Made by a program: the position numbers and the translations under genes. DNA of 64,000 nt from Oligoflexia bacterium (lineage in GTDB: Bacteria > Bdellovibrionota > Bacteriovoracia > Bacteriovoracales > Bacteriovoracaceae). Numbering within the stretch: the stretch's first letter is position 1; every line of letters starts with the position of its first letter. Under the pieces are notes generated by a model. It was not told where the DNA came from. It was given only the letters and a program-made list of their open reading frames with translations, and did not search any database. The stretch spans positions 1 to 64,000 of the forward strand of contig JAAEST010000040.1 in assembly GCA_024229115.1 (NCBI GenBank), written 5' to 3'. Below are positions 34,829 through 43,643 of this stretch, piece by piece.

Positions 34829-35376
34829 CTCTGTCCTAGAATCTTTGAAAGAACTGCTCTTTCCTTTTCCCCAAAGTCAAAAGCACCCATACTTAAAGCA
34901 GACTTTAGCTTTTCCTTAGTATTTGGATCATTAGGATCATTCTTTTGGACATCTCCAATGACTGGTTCGTCTTCAGTAGGAGCATTAGGATCAAGACTCT
35001 TCACGACTTCTGGAGTTTCTTTCAAATCCTCAGTTGCTTCAGGCTTTATCATTGGTTTTTTTTCTTCTATCGTCTTCGGCATTGGGTTAGCCGAATCTTT
35101 TGCTTTCTGAGTTTGAAGGTTAATACTCTTGGCCTTTTGATCGACTTTCACTTTGGTAGCTTCATCCATAAAGCCAACACCAAGCTTTTGTCCCTTCATT
35201 GGCTTATTCGCTTTCTGAGTGCTGTTAGCGGCGACCTTATCACGGATCTCTTGAGCAGACAGTCTCATCGGAGCAGGACGCTCTTTTGCGGCAGATTTCT
35301 TGCCCTTACCCTTCTTCTTAGAACTCTTACGAGAACTACCTTGAGTGAATGTATCAAATATACGCATATTATCCAT
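34825..35376 (-). CDS. Disordered charged protein of unknown function
   Basis: The 183-residue product has a basic Lys/Ser-rich N-terminus (RKSSKKKGKGKKSAAKER), a Pro/Glu/Lys-rich acidic middle (IKPEATEDLKETPEVV) and a short helical C-terminus (ALSMGAFDFGEKERAVLSKI). There is no signal peptide and no Cys. It is largely disordered, and the ends could bind nucleic acid and a partner protein. A GAGGG site supports the start. No family recognised. Confidence 0.6.
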   Translation of the reverse strand: MDNMRIFDTFTQGSSRKSSKKKGKGKKSAAKERPAPMRLSAQEIRDKVAANSTQKANKPMKGQKLGVGFMDEATKVKVDQKAKSINLQTQKAKDSANPMPKTIEEKKPMIKPEATEDLKETPEVVKSLDPNAPTEDEPVIGDVQKNDPNDPNTKEKLKSALSMGAFDFGEKERAVLSKILGQS

Positions 35377-35757
35377 AATACCCTCACTTAAATTCTATCA
35401 AATGAGTAAAACCAATAATAGTTGGCAATTTTTTAACCATACCCGAGAAAAGCGTTAAAGTAAGGTTTTAAGGGGGTTTCGACAATTCCGAAATTGTAAG
35501 TAACTGAAAAAAAACAAATTTTAAAATTAGTAATTGACCTTTCTAAAGTAAGGGCAATTATTGCCGACCAAGTGGTTGTAATGATTTTTAGATTTGATAG
35601 TCTAAGCGACGTCAAATAAGTGAGAGAAACAGTAAGTTAATTTTATTTTTTTATATATAGGTTTTAGATTTTTGTTGTCCGTCTGTTCCCCCTGTCCGTC
35701 CACTGCTCTAAAGTTTAAAGCCGTCAAAAGAAACGACGTTTCTTTTGAGAGTGAACC
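35377..35757. other. Gene-free stretch holding the leader of the 35758 lipoprotein gene
   Basis: No gene is seen in these 381 bases. TTGACC (35534-35539) followed 16 bases later by AATTAT (35556-35561) is a possible plus-strand promoter. It overlaps GGCAAT-T-ATTGCC (35553-35565), a perfect palindrome that could be an operator. If this promoter is used, the leader is about 190 bases long and ends in the hairpin at 35725-35747. Two TGTCCGTC copies lie at about 35676-35701. Confidence 0.4.
35725..35747 (+). promoter_or_regulatory. 5' UTR hairpin just before the ribosome binding site
   Basis: CAAAAGAAACG-A-CGTTTCTTTTG is a perfect 23-base palindrome ending 10 bases before the ATG at 35758. In RNA it forms a stem of nine or ten pairs, with the GAGAG ribosome binding site starting at its last base. 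Such stems can protect the mRNA or tune translation. Confidence 0.55.
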
Positions 35758-36411
35758 ATGAAACTTATGAACTTTGCAAAAACAAAAAACTTTTTACTAA
35801 CAATGCTGGTTGGACTAGCTCTACTCTCTACTTCATGTGGTGATGGAACAAGTTCAGCGAACCTACAGATCCCTGGTGTTAAGGGACCTACAGTTACAAT
35901 GCAACAAGATAATGTTCTTATTAGTATTGTACTTGAAAACGTAGAGCTTCAAGGTGGGCTACGTTACAACATTCCAAAGTATGAAAATTCATACATTGAA
36001 ATTTCACCAGACCTTCAATCAAGCGGAACATTAATGTCAGTTTATGTTTCTCTTAAAGACGTATTCGAAGGAAACCTTGATCTTCTAGATCCACAAGCTC
36101 TTCCAGGTGGTAGACCACTTCCAGGTGTAGCTTCAGGTAAACTACCAGCAGTAGCTTTTACTATCCAGAAGTTAAGAAATGTTTCTTTCTACTTAGGGCC
36201 TAAGCTATTTGGTATCTTCATGCCAGTTAACCTAGACATCGGAACTAACAACATCATCTCTGCAAGATTCTACTCAGGTAAAATCAGAGCTGGTAACCTT
36301 TCAATGGTTGGTAAAGATCAAAATGGTGAAAACTCTGGTTTCCTACTATTACTAGATATGGGAAGCAGCGTGAAGAAAAGACTTAAGAAAGTTTACAAGA
36401 GATACAATTAG
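35758..36411 (+). CDS. Lipoprotein of unknown function, probably well expressed
   Basis: The 217-residue protein has lipobox LSTSC at about residues 23-27. The mature part is beta-rich with a Pro/Gly turn region (PGGRPLPGVASGKLP) and a basic C-terminus (SSVKKRLKKVYKRYN). Frequent CTA, GGT and AAC codons, a leader hairpin and a strong terminator suggest high expression; this is inference. It stands alone. No family recognised. Confidence 0.7.
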   Translation: MKLMNFAKTKNFLLTMLVGLALLSTSCGDGTSSANLQIPGVKGPTVTMQQDNVLISIVLENVELQGGLRYNIPKYENSYIEISPDLQSSGTLMSVYVSLKDVFEGNLDLLDPQALPGGRPLPGVASGKLPAVAFTIQKLRNVSFYLGPKLFGIFMPVNLDIGTNNIISARFYSGKIRAGNLSMVGKDQNGENSGFLLLLDMGSSVKKRLKKVYKRYN

Positions 36412-36424
36412 AATAAACAATGCA

Positions 36425-36448
36425 AAGGCTCCGAAAGGAGCCTTTTTT
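36425..36448 (+). terminator. Rho-independent terminator of the 35758 lipoprotein gene
   Basis: AAGGCTCC (36425-36432) and GGAGCCTT (36437-36444) form a perfect stem with a stable GAAA tetraloop, followed by a T run. Confidence 0.93.
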
Positions 36449-36521
36449 GTTTGTGAACAAAAAAGTTTTTGCAGAAATGCCTTGTGATTAATCTGAAAAA
36501 CTTCTTTACCTTCGCAGAAAA

Positions 36522-38105
36522 CTACTCATTCTTTTCCTTGCTCTTCTCAAAATCAACAATCATAAAAGTCCATTTATAATTCGTCGATTTATCATTCAGA
36601 AGTCTGATATAGACTGGTCGTTTGACATCATCGATATCGTTATAGACCCAAAACTCTTTTCCAATAATAGAGATAATATTCCAAAGTCCTTGGTGAATAT
36701 TTTGATCCACAAGATACTTTAAGAAACGTAGTCTCATCGGTTCATCAATCGTACCAAGTTTATCAAAGCTTACCATGTCTTGAAGTGCTTCACGTGTTTG
36801 ATAATCTTGCAGAGGGCCTTTTAAGGCCGTAATCATTCTAGGTGTAAAGACATAGTCTTTCTTGAACTGATCCATATTTACCATTTCTGATTTTGCATCC
36901 TTCTTCTTCATACGACGATAAGCAAGCTCAAACTCTGAAGGTAAAGGTTCAGGTGTTGGCGTTGGCTTTGGCGTTGGTCGAGGAGTCGGCGTTGGTGTCG
37001 GAACAGGTGTCTCGACAACCTTAGGCGTAGGCTTCGGTGTTGGAGCCGGTGTAGGTTTTGGCGTTGGAGTTGGAACAGGTGCTGCTTTTTCAACAAAGAG
37101 AAAATTATCTAATCCTTGATCATCAAATTCCTTAAGGGCACCTGGTGTAAATATCTCACCTTGAAGATACTTCGAATTTGTCGCTCTAAGTTTTTGAAAA
37201 ACATACTTATAAACTTCATCGAGACCTTGATACTTAAATTCCTTTCTCTTAAATAAAGAAACGAAGCGATCAAGACATTTTCTTCCAAATCCGCCATCAT
37301 TAATCACTCTCATCACATGAGACTCAAGAAGAATATCAATCGACTCTTCTACGTAACTCATTCCATAAAGATGATCTTCTTCACTACAGATCATGCCAAT
37401 GAGTTTACGATCCTCTTCACAAGAACGAATCATTCCCTTTTCAATTTGCTTAGTGCTTTGGCGACAATTATCTCCACAGCTTTGATGGATTCGATACTCG
37501 GCGATGGATAAGTCGGATCTATTTTTTAGATTTCTTTTCCAATTAGCAATTTCGCTCGAATTCATTTTATAAAATTTAGCGAGATCAAAGTCTATTAAGT
37601 AACGATATTTTGCTCTTCTCAAAAACTTCTTCATTTCTCTAGACTTAGGACGACATTTTTTGAAGATTTGATTCCAATCGAGATTACATGATGACTCTCG
37701 TAAACCTAAACGAAAGCTTAGAATATTATGGTCCTTAAGCGACTCAAAGAGATAACTAATCGTGAGAAGCCTAAAAAGATATTGAATATAATCTAGATTT
37801 TCATTCAAATAGAAGTTTGGACATTGAGACATATAAGGAATTTCTTCGAACCACATTTTCTGCCACTCAAAAATATTTGATTCGAGCCTCTTATTAATAA
37901 AATCATCATAGAAAATCTTATCTTTAGGAATCGGAGTATCGGTATAGCGATTATAGTCTTGGGCAGGATCAAGAGGCCCATAGTACTGAGGAACTTTTCT
38001 CTCCCCTAAATGAGTCTGATCATAGAACGAGTTTGAGGCAAACTTAGTTGCCTCAATACCCGTGATGCTAAAAGTAGCAATAAGAATAAGTATTAATCTT
38101 TTCAG
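36522..38105 (-). CDS. Secreted Pro/Thr-repeat protein of the TRAP operon, probably translated from a CTG start
   Basis: An ATG start at 37856 gives a 444-residue protein without signal peptide. The same frame stays open for 83 more codons and ends in CTG-AAA-AGA followed by a signal peptide ([18 protein letters not shown]). AGGAG lies five bases before the CTG, and the dctM stop eight bases upstream, so CTG at 38105 is the best start (527 residues). The mature protein has a helical N-terminal domain with six or more cysteines, a 49-residue linker of PTP(K/R/A) repeats, and a C-terminal domain (about 150 residues). No family recognised. It is the last gene after tatT-dctP-dctQ-dctM and may be an extra periplasmic component or a separate envelope protein. 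Confidence 0.7.
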   Translation of the reverse strand: MKRLILILIATFSITGIEATKFASNSFYDQTHLGERKVPQYYGPLDPAQDYNRYTDTPIPKDKIFYDDFINKRLESNIFEWQKMWFEEIPYMSQCPNFYLNENLDYIQYLFRLLTISYLFESLKDHNILSFRLGLRESSCNLDWNQIFKKCRPKSREMKKFLRRAKYRYLIDFDLAKFYKMNSSEIANWKRNLKNRSDLSIAEYRIHQSCGDNCRQSTKQIEKGMIRSCEEDRKLIGMICSEEDHLYGMSYVEESIDILLESHVMRVINDGGFGRKCLDRFVSLFKRKEFKYQGLDEVYKYVFQKLRATNSKYLQGEIFTPGALKEFDDQGLDNFLFVEKAAPVPTPTPKPTPAPTPKPTPKVVETPVPTPTPTPRPTPKPTPTPEPLPSEFELAYRRMKKKDAKSEMVNMDQFKKDYVFTPRMITALKGPLQDYQTREALQDMVSFDKLGTIDEPMRLRFLKYLVDQNIHQGLWNIISIIGKEFWVYNDIDDVKRPVYIRLLNDKSTNYKWTFMIVDFEKSKEKNE

Positions 38106-38113
38106 ATTAACTC

Positions 38114-39394
38114 CTATTTAATAAACGCCAAACTTAATGCCGGAACATAAGTGATAATCACTAGAGCAAAGAGCAATAAGATCAAATAAGGAAAAGATGC
38201 CTTATAGAGTTCTGTTACCGGTTTCTTAAATCTAAAACTACTAATAAAGAGGTTGATTCCCACCGGAGGTGTAATATAACCAATCTCTAAGTTCGCTAAG
38301 AATATAATTGCTAAGTGAACTGGATCGACTCCAAATTCAGCAGCAATCGGAGTAATTAGTGGAACCACAACAATGATCGCACTAAAGATATCCATTAACG
38401 CTCCCACAATAAGTAGGAAGATGTTTAAGAAGAAGAGAAAGCTCCACTTATTATTTAAATAAGTCTGCATAAATTCTAAAATATGCATTGGAATTTCTTC
38501 GTCTACTAACCAGTTTGTAAATCCAAGAGCACAACAAAGGATGAGAAGAATCCCACCAACAAGACTCATACTATCTTTGATAATTCTTGGAATATCTTTA
38601 GTAATTGAAATATCTCTATAAACAAAAACTTCAATAATAAGAATATAGAAAGCTGTCACAGCGGCGGCTTCAGTTGTCGTTGTCTTTCCAGAGTAGATTC
38701 CATAGAGAACACCAACAGGAAGGAGAACTTCCCAAAAAGAACCTTTAAAAGCTGCAATCAGTTCTTGCATTGAAAAAGGTTTTCTTGAAAGAGCTTGTGT
38801 CTTATCTGTTCTATTCCTCTTAGCAATAACAATTGAATAAATAGAAAGAACGGCAATCAATAAGATCCCCGGTAAGATACCAGCAATAAAGAGCTTATCA
38901 ATATCAACACCAGTTACTAATCCATAAAGAATAATTGGTAAGCTTGGTGGAAAGAGAAGACCTAATGATCCTGAAGTAGTAATAAGTCCTAAGCTAAATT
39001 TTTCATCATACCCTTCATTATTAAGGATAGGATAAAGAAGACCACCAAGAGCAATAATCGTAACTCCTGAAGCACCTGTAAAGGCCGTAAAGAAAGCACA
39101 AATTACTAAACTAACAATCGCAACTCCACCAGGTAACCAACCGAGAGCTGCATCGGCCAGCCTTAGTAGTCTTTTTGGTGATCCAGACTCCGCCATCATA
39201 TAACCAGCGAGAGTAAAAAGTGGAATCGTAAGAATTGTTGCTTGTGAAGAAATCCTATAGATCTCAATTGAAATGGCCGAAAGCTCAACATCCGTAAAGG
39301 TAAAGGCCACCAGAGCAGCCAAGGCCATAATGACAAAGAGAGGTGTTCCTAAGAGAGCGAAAAGAATTATCAGTAAACCTGAAACTATTTCCAT
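38114..39394 (-). CDS. dctM: TRAP transporter large permease DctM
   Basis: The 426-residue protein has about twelve membrane helices and the family motifs: [53 protein letters not shown] and the late [14 protein letters not shown]. It forms the transport core with DctQ, driven by a cation gradient. It begins one base after the dctQ stop. Confidence 0.94.
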   Translation of the reverse strand: MEIVSGLLIILFALLGTPLFVIMALAALVAFTFTDVELSAISIEIYRISSQATILTIPLFTLAGYMMAESGSPKRLLRLADAALGWLPGGVAIVSLVICAFFTAFTGASGVTIIALGGLLYPILNNEGYDEKFSLGLITTSGSLGLLFPPSLPIILYGLVTGVDIDKLFIAGILPGILLIAVLSIYSIVIAKRNRTDKTQALSRKPFSMQELIAAFKGSFWEVLLPVGVLYGIYSGKTTTTEAAAVTAFYILIIEVFVYRDISITKDIPRIIKDSMSLVGGILLILCCALGFTNWLVDEEIPMHILEFMQTYLNNKWSFLFFLNIFLLIVGALMDIFSAIIVVVPLITPIAAEFGVDPVHLAIIFLANLEIGYITPPVGINLFISSFRFKKPVTELYKASFPYLILLLFALVIITYVPALSLAFIK

Positions 39395-39395
39395 C

Positions 39396-39935
39396 TTACG
39401 CCTCCTCTTTGTTTGTATTTGTCATATGTTCTTCCATTCCTGCCCCTGGCTCTTCAAAAAAGCTTTTTAAAAGAAGAAAGAAGAATCTATAAGTGATTAA
39501 TGAAAATCCAAAAGGAATTAGAGAAACAAGATACTTAGAGTGAATTCCCAAGAAAGCAGCTTTCCCATACTGAGCTTCAACTTTAACAAAGCCAATACTC
39601 GATTGAGCAAGCCAAGCGAGTGAAACAAAACTAATCAGAGCAATCGCTCTTCCAACCCACTGGTGAGCAACCCAATTTTGTTTTGATTCTAAATACTTTC
39701 CAATAATATCAATTCCGATATGTGTCTTTCTTCCTGTAGCGAGAACCCCACCAAGAAAAGCACTTAAGAAAACAAGGTGTCTTACAAGTGGCTCTATCCA
39801 CATAAATCCTATCCCAAACCAGCGAAGGACAATATTAGCGACAGAGAAGAAAAGCATCCCCACCACACAGGTAATTAAGAGGACACTAGAAAATTTTTCA
39901 ATTGCATCATCAAGCATCTTAAATGGTTTTAACAA
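39396..39935 (-). CDS. dctQ: TRAP transporter small permease DctQ
   Basis: The 179-residue protein has four membrane helices at about 13-35, 46-66, 92-112 and 131-155. The segment RKTHIGIDIIGKYLE matches the DctQ loop (HI-x-I/V-D). It is located between dctP and dctM, as usual. Confidence 0.9.
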   Translation of the reverse strand: MLKPFKMLDDAIEKFSSVLLITCVVGMLFFSVANIVLRWFGIGFMWIEPLVRHLVFLSAFLGGVLATGRKTHIGIDIIGKYLESKQNWVAHQWVGRAIALISFVSLAWLAQSSIGFVKVEAQYGKAAFLGIHSKYLVSLIPFGFSLITYRFFFLLLKSFFEEPGAGMEEHMTNTNKEEA

Positions 39936-39964
39936 TGCTGACTCCTTGTTTTCTTTTTTATATC

Positions 39965-40942
39965 TTAAAGTGTTTTTAACATTTTATTTAAAGCTTCTCC
40001 TGAGAATAACTTCCCTTTAAGCTTCTTCATAATATCTTCTCTCATTCCTTGAGATCTTTTTACATCTGCATCTGGGAATTTAATAAACTGAACACCAGAA
40101 GCCTTAATTTGCTTAAGGGCCTCTACGTTATCTGCGATATTTGAATCATTAACTTTCTTTAAATAAACTTTCGCTAAATCATTAATCACCTTCTTATGCT
40201 CTGGAGAAACTTTCTTCCAAACCTTGTCTCCAACTAAGAAAGCACCAACAGAGTAAGCAATTGGGAAATCAACGAGGTACTTAATCTTTGTATTCCACTG
40301 CAGAGCAACCATCCCCATCGGTGGAGCATATGCCGCTTCAATGATTCCCGTAGAAAGAGAACTTAGAACATCTGGAAGAGCGAGAGGAACAGCACTCAAC
40401 TTCATTGAATCAATCATCGTCGCAACGATTTTATCCCCTTCCCATGACCAAATTTTTAAACCTTTTAATGAATTTAGATCTGGTGTGTTTTTTTGACTTA
40501 CAAAATAAACCATTCCTAATTCAAAGAAACCAAGGTTGGCAAACTCAGCCTTTTCAATTTTCTTATTAAAGTAAGGACCAAGTTTTTCTACTGTACTCCA
40601 TGCCTTTGCTCTATCTCCACCAAATACAAATGGGATCTCAACTACACGAACATCTCCAGCAATTTCACCAAGAGTTTTACCTGTAAAAACTCCTCCACCT
40701 AGTTGACCAACTCTAATTTTTCTTAGAACATCATGCTCATCACCTTGAGCTCCACCAAAGTAAAATTTAAATCTTACTTGATTGTCAGTGGCCTTTTTCA
40801 CCTCTTTACCAAACTTCTTCATATGCTTGGCCCAATTCGTTCCTTCTGGAGCAAGGACACCAACTTTAATTCTTACTTTCTTAGCTTCAACTGATAACGT
40901 TAACAATAAAGCGACAACATAAAATAAAACTTTGATCTTCAT
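39965..40942 (-). CDS. dctP: TRAP transporter substrate-binding protein DctP
   Basis: The product (325 residues; ATG at 40942 is preferred over the one three bases upstream from the GAGG spacing) has a signal peptide (about 1-20). It shows the family pattern VGVLAPEGTNWAKHM, FYFGGAQGDEHDVLRKI, LKIWSWEGDKIVATM and GIIEAAYAPPMGM. It is of the type that pairs with TatT, coupling a periplasmic trimeric TPR lipoprotein to the binding protein. The ligand is unknown; hydrophobic molecules have been proposed for such systems. Confidence 0.92.
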   Translation of the reverse strand: MKIKVLFYVVALLLTLSVEAKKVRIKVGVLAPEGTNWAKHMKKFGKEVKKATDNQVRFKFYFGGAQGDEHDVLRKIRVGQLGGGVFTGKTLGEIAGDVRVVEIPFVFGGDRAKAWSTVEKLGPYFNKKIEKAEFANLGFFELGMVYFVSQKNTPDLNSLKGLKIWSWEGDKIVATMIDSMKLSAVPLALPDVLSSLSTGIIEAAYAPPMGMVALQWNTKIKYLVDFPIAYSVGAFLVGDKVWKKVSPEHKKVINDLAKVYLKKVNDSNIADNVEALKQIKASGVQFIKFPDADVKRSQGMREDIMKKLKGKLFSGEALNKMLKTL

Positions 40943-40959
40943 CATTTACCTCTTAAATA

Positions 40960-41928
40960 TTAAAATAAATCGTTTTCGTATTTCTTAATAAAATTAAATC
41001 TTTTCACTGCAATCGTTTGATAAAGCCTTAAGCGCTTATTCGCAAACTCAGGTCTATCCTTTCTATCAGGACTCCAACGATTAGCCTCTTTATGAAGCTT
41101 AGAGAATTTCTTCATCGCCGCTTTTTCTTTGGCGTAAAGATCTTCATCTGACATTGGAATAATGTAATATTGGAGATAAGCCACTCTCGCTAACCAGTTG
41201 GCAGGATTTTCTTTGATATACTTTTCAAAAATTTCTTTTCCTTTCTCAGGGTTTCCACCAAGCATACTTGGTCTTCCCGCTTCATATGAACCGTAGAATA
41301 TCTGACAAGTCCCATGAGCAATATCTGGCTTTTGCTCACATACCCAATCAAACATTCCTTTGACGATTGGTAATTGTGCAACAAGGGCCATATTCGTTCT
41401 TTGTAAATTGATATAGCTCCCTAAAGCTTGAGCAGTGAAGAGTACACCTTCAAGTTCTAATTCTGAACTTCCTAATTCATCGTCTAAAATATTTTTTACC
41501 CCATTAGGTTCTCTTACAGCTTTTCTTAATTCATCAAAAGTTACATCATTCACTTCTAAAAATTTAAGCCCGTAAGAAATTGCTTTTGAATAATGATTAA
41601 GTGCTCTTTCTTTGTGACGAGATCTTTCTCTTTCTGCATAGAGGTCATTCAAATAAAGAGTTTCATGAACACCAAAGGCATAGCCTGAATAACCTTTAGT
41701 TGCTGTTACTAAAAGATTTTCATCTTCTGGTCTCACGGCCAATAGACCATCAACCAAGGCCAAGTTTCCTGGCACAGCATTCTTAAAATTTTCCCAATCT
41801 CCTTCTTTTTCCAACCCTGGAGTTGCTTCAAAGAACATAGGAGTAGCGGTCTTAAGGGCCATGTTTCTGATGGTTGAACAGCCCGATGTAATCATAATTA
41901 AGCTTAATAGGATGAAGATCGACTTCAT
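40960..41928 (-). CDS. tatT: TatT-family lipoprotein of a TPR-associated TRAP transporter
   Basis: The 322-residue protein has lipobox ITSGC at about residues 13-17, then four helical TPR-like repeats; ATKGYSGYAFGVHETLYLND and ALNHYSKAISYGLKFL are characteristic of TatT, first described in Treponema pallidum (Tp0956) beside DctP (Tp0957). TatT forms a trimer with pores that contact the DctP protein. It is the first gene of the tatT-dctP-dctQ-dctM operon here. Confidence 0.88.
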   Translation of the reverse strand: MKSIFILLSLIMITSGCSTIRNMALKTATPMFFEATPGLEKEGDWENFKNAVPGNLALVDGLLAVRPEDENLLVTATKGYSGYAFGVHETLYLNDLYAERERSRHKERALNHYSKAISYGLKFLEVNDVTFDELRKAVREPNGVKNILDDELGSSELELEGVLFTAQALGSYINLQRTNMALVAQLPIVKGMFDWVCEQKPDIAHGTCQIFYGSYEAGRPSMLGGNPEKGKEIFEKYIKENPANWLARVAYLQYYIIPMSDEDLYAKEKAAMKKFSKLHKEANRWSPDRKDRPEFANKRLRLYQTIAVKRFNFIKKYENDLF

Positions 41929-42242
41929 AACTCAGGTACCTCATTTAAAGTATTTACGCGTTTTTACCTAAAATTTTGCCCTAGATTTCAACTATTTACA
42001 ATTTCGTGGTGTGTAGGGATTTCTTGCCGTTTGACTAAGCGTGTAATTTCATTGAACTTATGATAAACTATTGTAAAGAAACCATTCTTCACTGCCGAAA
42101 AGAGATGAAATGGTAAATCGATGACCAAGGAGTCGCGTATTGAAATCAGTTTTATTCTTTAACTGATTCAATGGCCCACCGAACTAGTTTCCGTGAGTTG
42201 TTGAATCAAAACAAACAACTAACTTTAAACACGGAGACAATC
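41929..42242. other. Gene-free stretch with the leader of the small basic protein gene
   Basis: No gene is supported in these 314 bases. TATGAT at 42059-42064 could be a -10 box without a clear -35. AATCAGTT (42144-42151) and AACTGATT (42161-42168) form an eight-pair hairpin with a T-rich loop in the probable leader of the next gene. ACCATT and AATGGT near 42081-42113 could also pair. Confidence 0.35.
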
Positions 42243-42431
42243 ATGAAACTTGATACAAATAAGAAATCTAATTCTATCGAAACAATCGCCCCTACTAAGG
42301 TGGTAAAAGCTGGTTCTATTTTAATGCCGGCTAAGAAAAGAGCTGTTAGTCTTAAGCCAAGTCGTTCAATGAAAGGAATGAGAAGCTTAAAGCCTAGAGC
42401 ATTTGGTGTTTCGGTAACTAAGAAAGATTAA
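42243..42431 (+). CDS. Small basic protein (62 residues) of unknown function
   Basis: The frame from the ATG at 42243 encodes a Lys/Arg/Ser-rich protein with KAGSILMPAKKRAVSLK and PSRSMKGMRSLKPRAFG and no signal peptide or Cys. CGGAGA lies five bases upstream. An upstream start at 42171 lacks a ribosome binding site and is rejected. It could bind nucleic acid or be a small structural protein. It ends two bases before the convergent secreted-protein gene. Confidence 0.6.
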   Translation: MKLDTNKKSNSIETIAPTKVVKAGSILMPAKKRAVSLKPSRSMKGMRSLKPRAFGVSVTKKD

Positions 42432-42433
42432 TT

Positions 42434-42943
42434 CTAGTTACGACCTTTTCTTTTAATAACTCTTCTCTTTTTGGAGAAGCTCATCTGGATGTTTTTAATA
42501 GCATCTTCACGGGCGACTTTAAGTTGATCAATTCTCTTATTGTGAAGATGGTCTAAGTAATTCTTTCTCGCAATAAACATATTATTGATAAAAGTAACCT
42601 GCAGGGCCTTAAGTTCCCTGAAACAAAGCTTTCTCTCTTCGCGACTAAGCTTATTACCTTTCTTTGCATTATCGATAGCACTTTGATCATTAACAGTGTC
42701 ATTTTCTAAAATCACTGTGGAGAATTCCCCTTCACAAACTCTCTTCTTATTTTCCATATATTTTTCTAAGGCCAAACGATAAGTATCAACTTCTTTGAAG
42801 TAATTTTCTGGTGGAAGCTTCTTGATAGCATTTAATTGTTGCTTAACTTTCTTAGTATATTCAAAAGTTGTTCTTACTTCATTTGCCTCTTGAGCAAAGA
42901 TACTAAAACAAACTAATAAGATAATTGCTGAGAATATTTTCAT
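42434..42943 (-). CDS. Small secreted coiled-coil protein
   Basis: The product (169 residues from the ATG at 42943) has a signal peptide (IFSAIILLVCFSIFA-QEA), then a charged helical region with two Cys (KRVCEGEF, RKLCFREL) and a very basic C-terminus (SFSKKRRVIKRKGRN). A frame extending to 43021 would put 26 residues before the signal peptide and is rejected. No family recognised. Confidence 0.62.
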   Translation of the reverse strand: MKIFSAIILLVCFSIFAQEANEVRTTFEYTKKVKQQLNAIKKLPPENYFKEVDTYRLALEKYMENKKRVCEGEFSTVILENDTVNDQSAIDNAKKGNKLSREERKLCFRELKALQVTFINNMFIARKNYLDHLHNKRIDQLKVAREDAIKNIQMSFSKKRRVIKRKGRN

Positions 42944-42983
42944 AGGGTTATTTTCGCAAAAATTTGACCATATTAGCAATGGC

Positions 42984-43643
42984 CTAGATAAAGAAATCGC
43001 TCCATCTCTGGCCTTTTTCAAGCTTTAAGAAGCTTTTAGCCTCAGTGACGAAGTGTGATAGTGGAAAACCTACAACATTTGAATAGGAACCATTAAGATT
43101 CGAGATAAAAGTTAAACCTTTCCCTTGTATTCCATAAGCGCCTGCTTTATCCAAAGACTCCCCTGTCTTAAGATAATTCTCTAAGATTTCTTCAGAAATG
43201 GGATCAAAAGTTACATCTGTTTTAACAGCAAAGTTTTTTATATTCTTTTCATTACTAACCGGATCAAGCATCATCATTGAAACACCTGTCACAACAGAAT
43301 GTTGATGACCACTAAGCTCCATTAAAATTCTGCGAGCATCATCCACATCTTTTGGCTTTCCATAAATCTTTTCTTTAAGACAAACCATAGTGTCGGAAGC
43401 AAGAATAAAAGGAAAATATAATTTCCCTAGTTCCTCACTCTTTGTTTTTTCAATGATATCCCAAACGGCTTGAGCCTTTTGCTCAGAAACATCCTTCGCA
43501 ATTTCTTCAGGAATTGAAAGTTCAGAAACTTCTTCAATATCTGGAACAATTATTTCAAATGGAATATCCAACCAACCAACAAGCTCTTTACGACGAGGTG
43601 ACTGACTAGCAAGAATAAATGAAAGTTTATTTTCTGACGGCAT
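42984..43643 (-). CDS. maf: Maf-family nucleoside triphosphate pyrophosphatase
   Basis: Maf proteins hydrolyse dTTP, UTP or modified nucleotides. The 219-residue product shows LASQSPRRKELVGWL, the catalytic ASDTMVCLKEKIYGKPK, GVSMMML and DKAGAYGIQGKG. Start ATG overlaps the upstream FecR-like gene stop by 17 bases. The preceding Asp-Thr motif fits the dTTP/UTP-active YhdE type better than the m7GTP-active type, but this is not decisive. Confidence 0.92.
   Translation of the reverse strand: MPSENKLSFILASQSPRRKELVGWLDIPFEIIVPDIEEVSELSIPEEIAKDVSEQKAQAVWDIIEKTKSEELGKLYFPFILASDTMVCLKEKIYGKPKDVDDARRILMELSGHQHSVVTGVSMMMLDPVSNEKNIKNFAVKTDVTFDPISEEILENYLKTGESLDKAGAYGIQGKGLTFISNLNGSYSNVVGFPLSHFVTEAKSFLKLEKGQRWSDFFI

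Noticed and set aside
36908-37096. Leu/Gln/Arg-rich open frame
   Set aside because: A shadow of the PTP-repeat linker in another frame of the same strand.
37856-38105. Frameshift or truncated gene at the start of the Pro/Thr-repeat protein
   Set aside because: The upstream coding signal is in the same frame with no stop, so a rare start codon explains it without a frameshift.
42171-42242. Longer start for the small basic protein
   Set aside because: No ribosome binding site and a different composition; CGGAGA before 42243 decides the start.
41929-42242. Riboswitch in the gap before the small basic protein
   Set aside because: Only short hairpins are visible and no conserved riboswitch core could be recognised.
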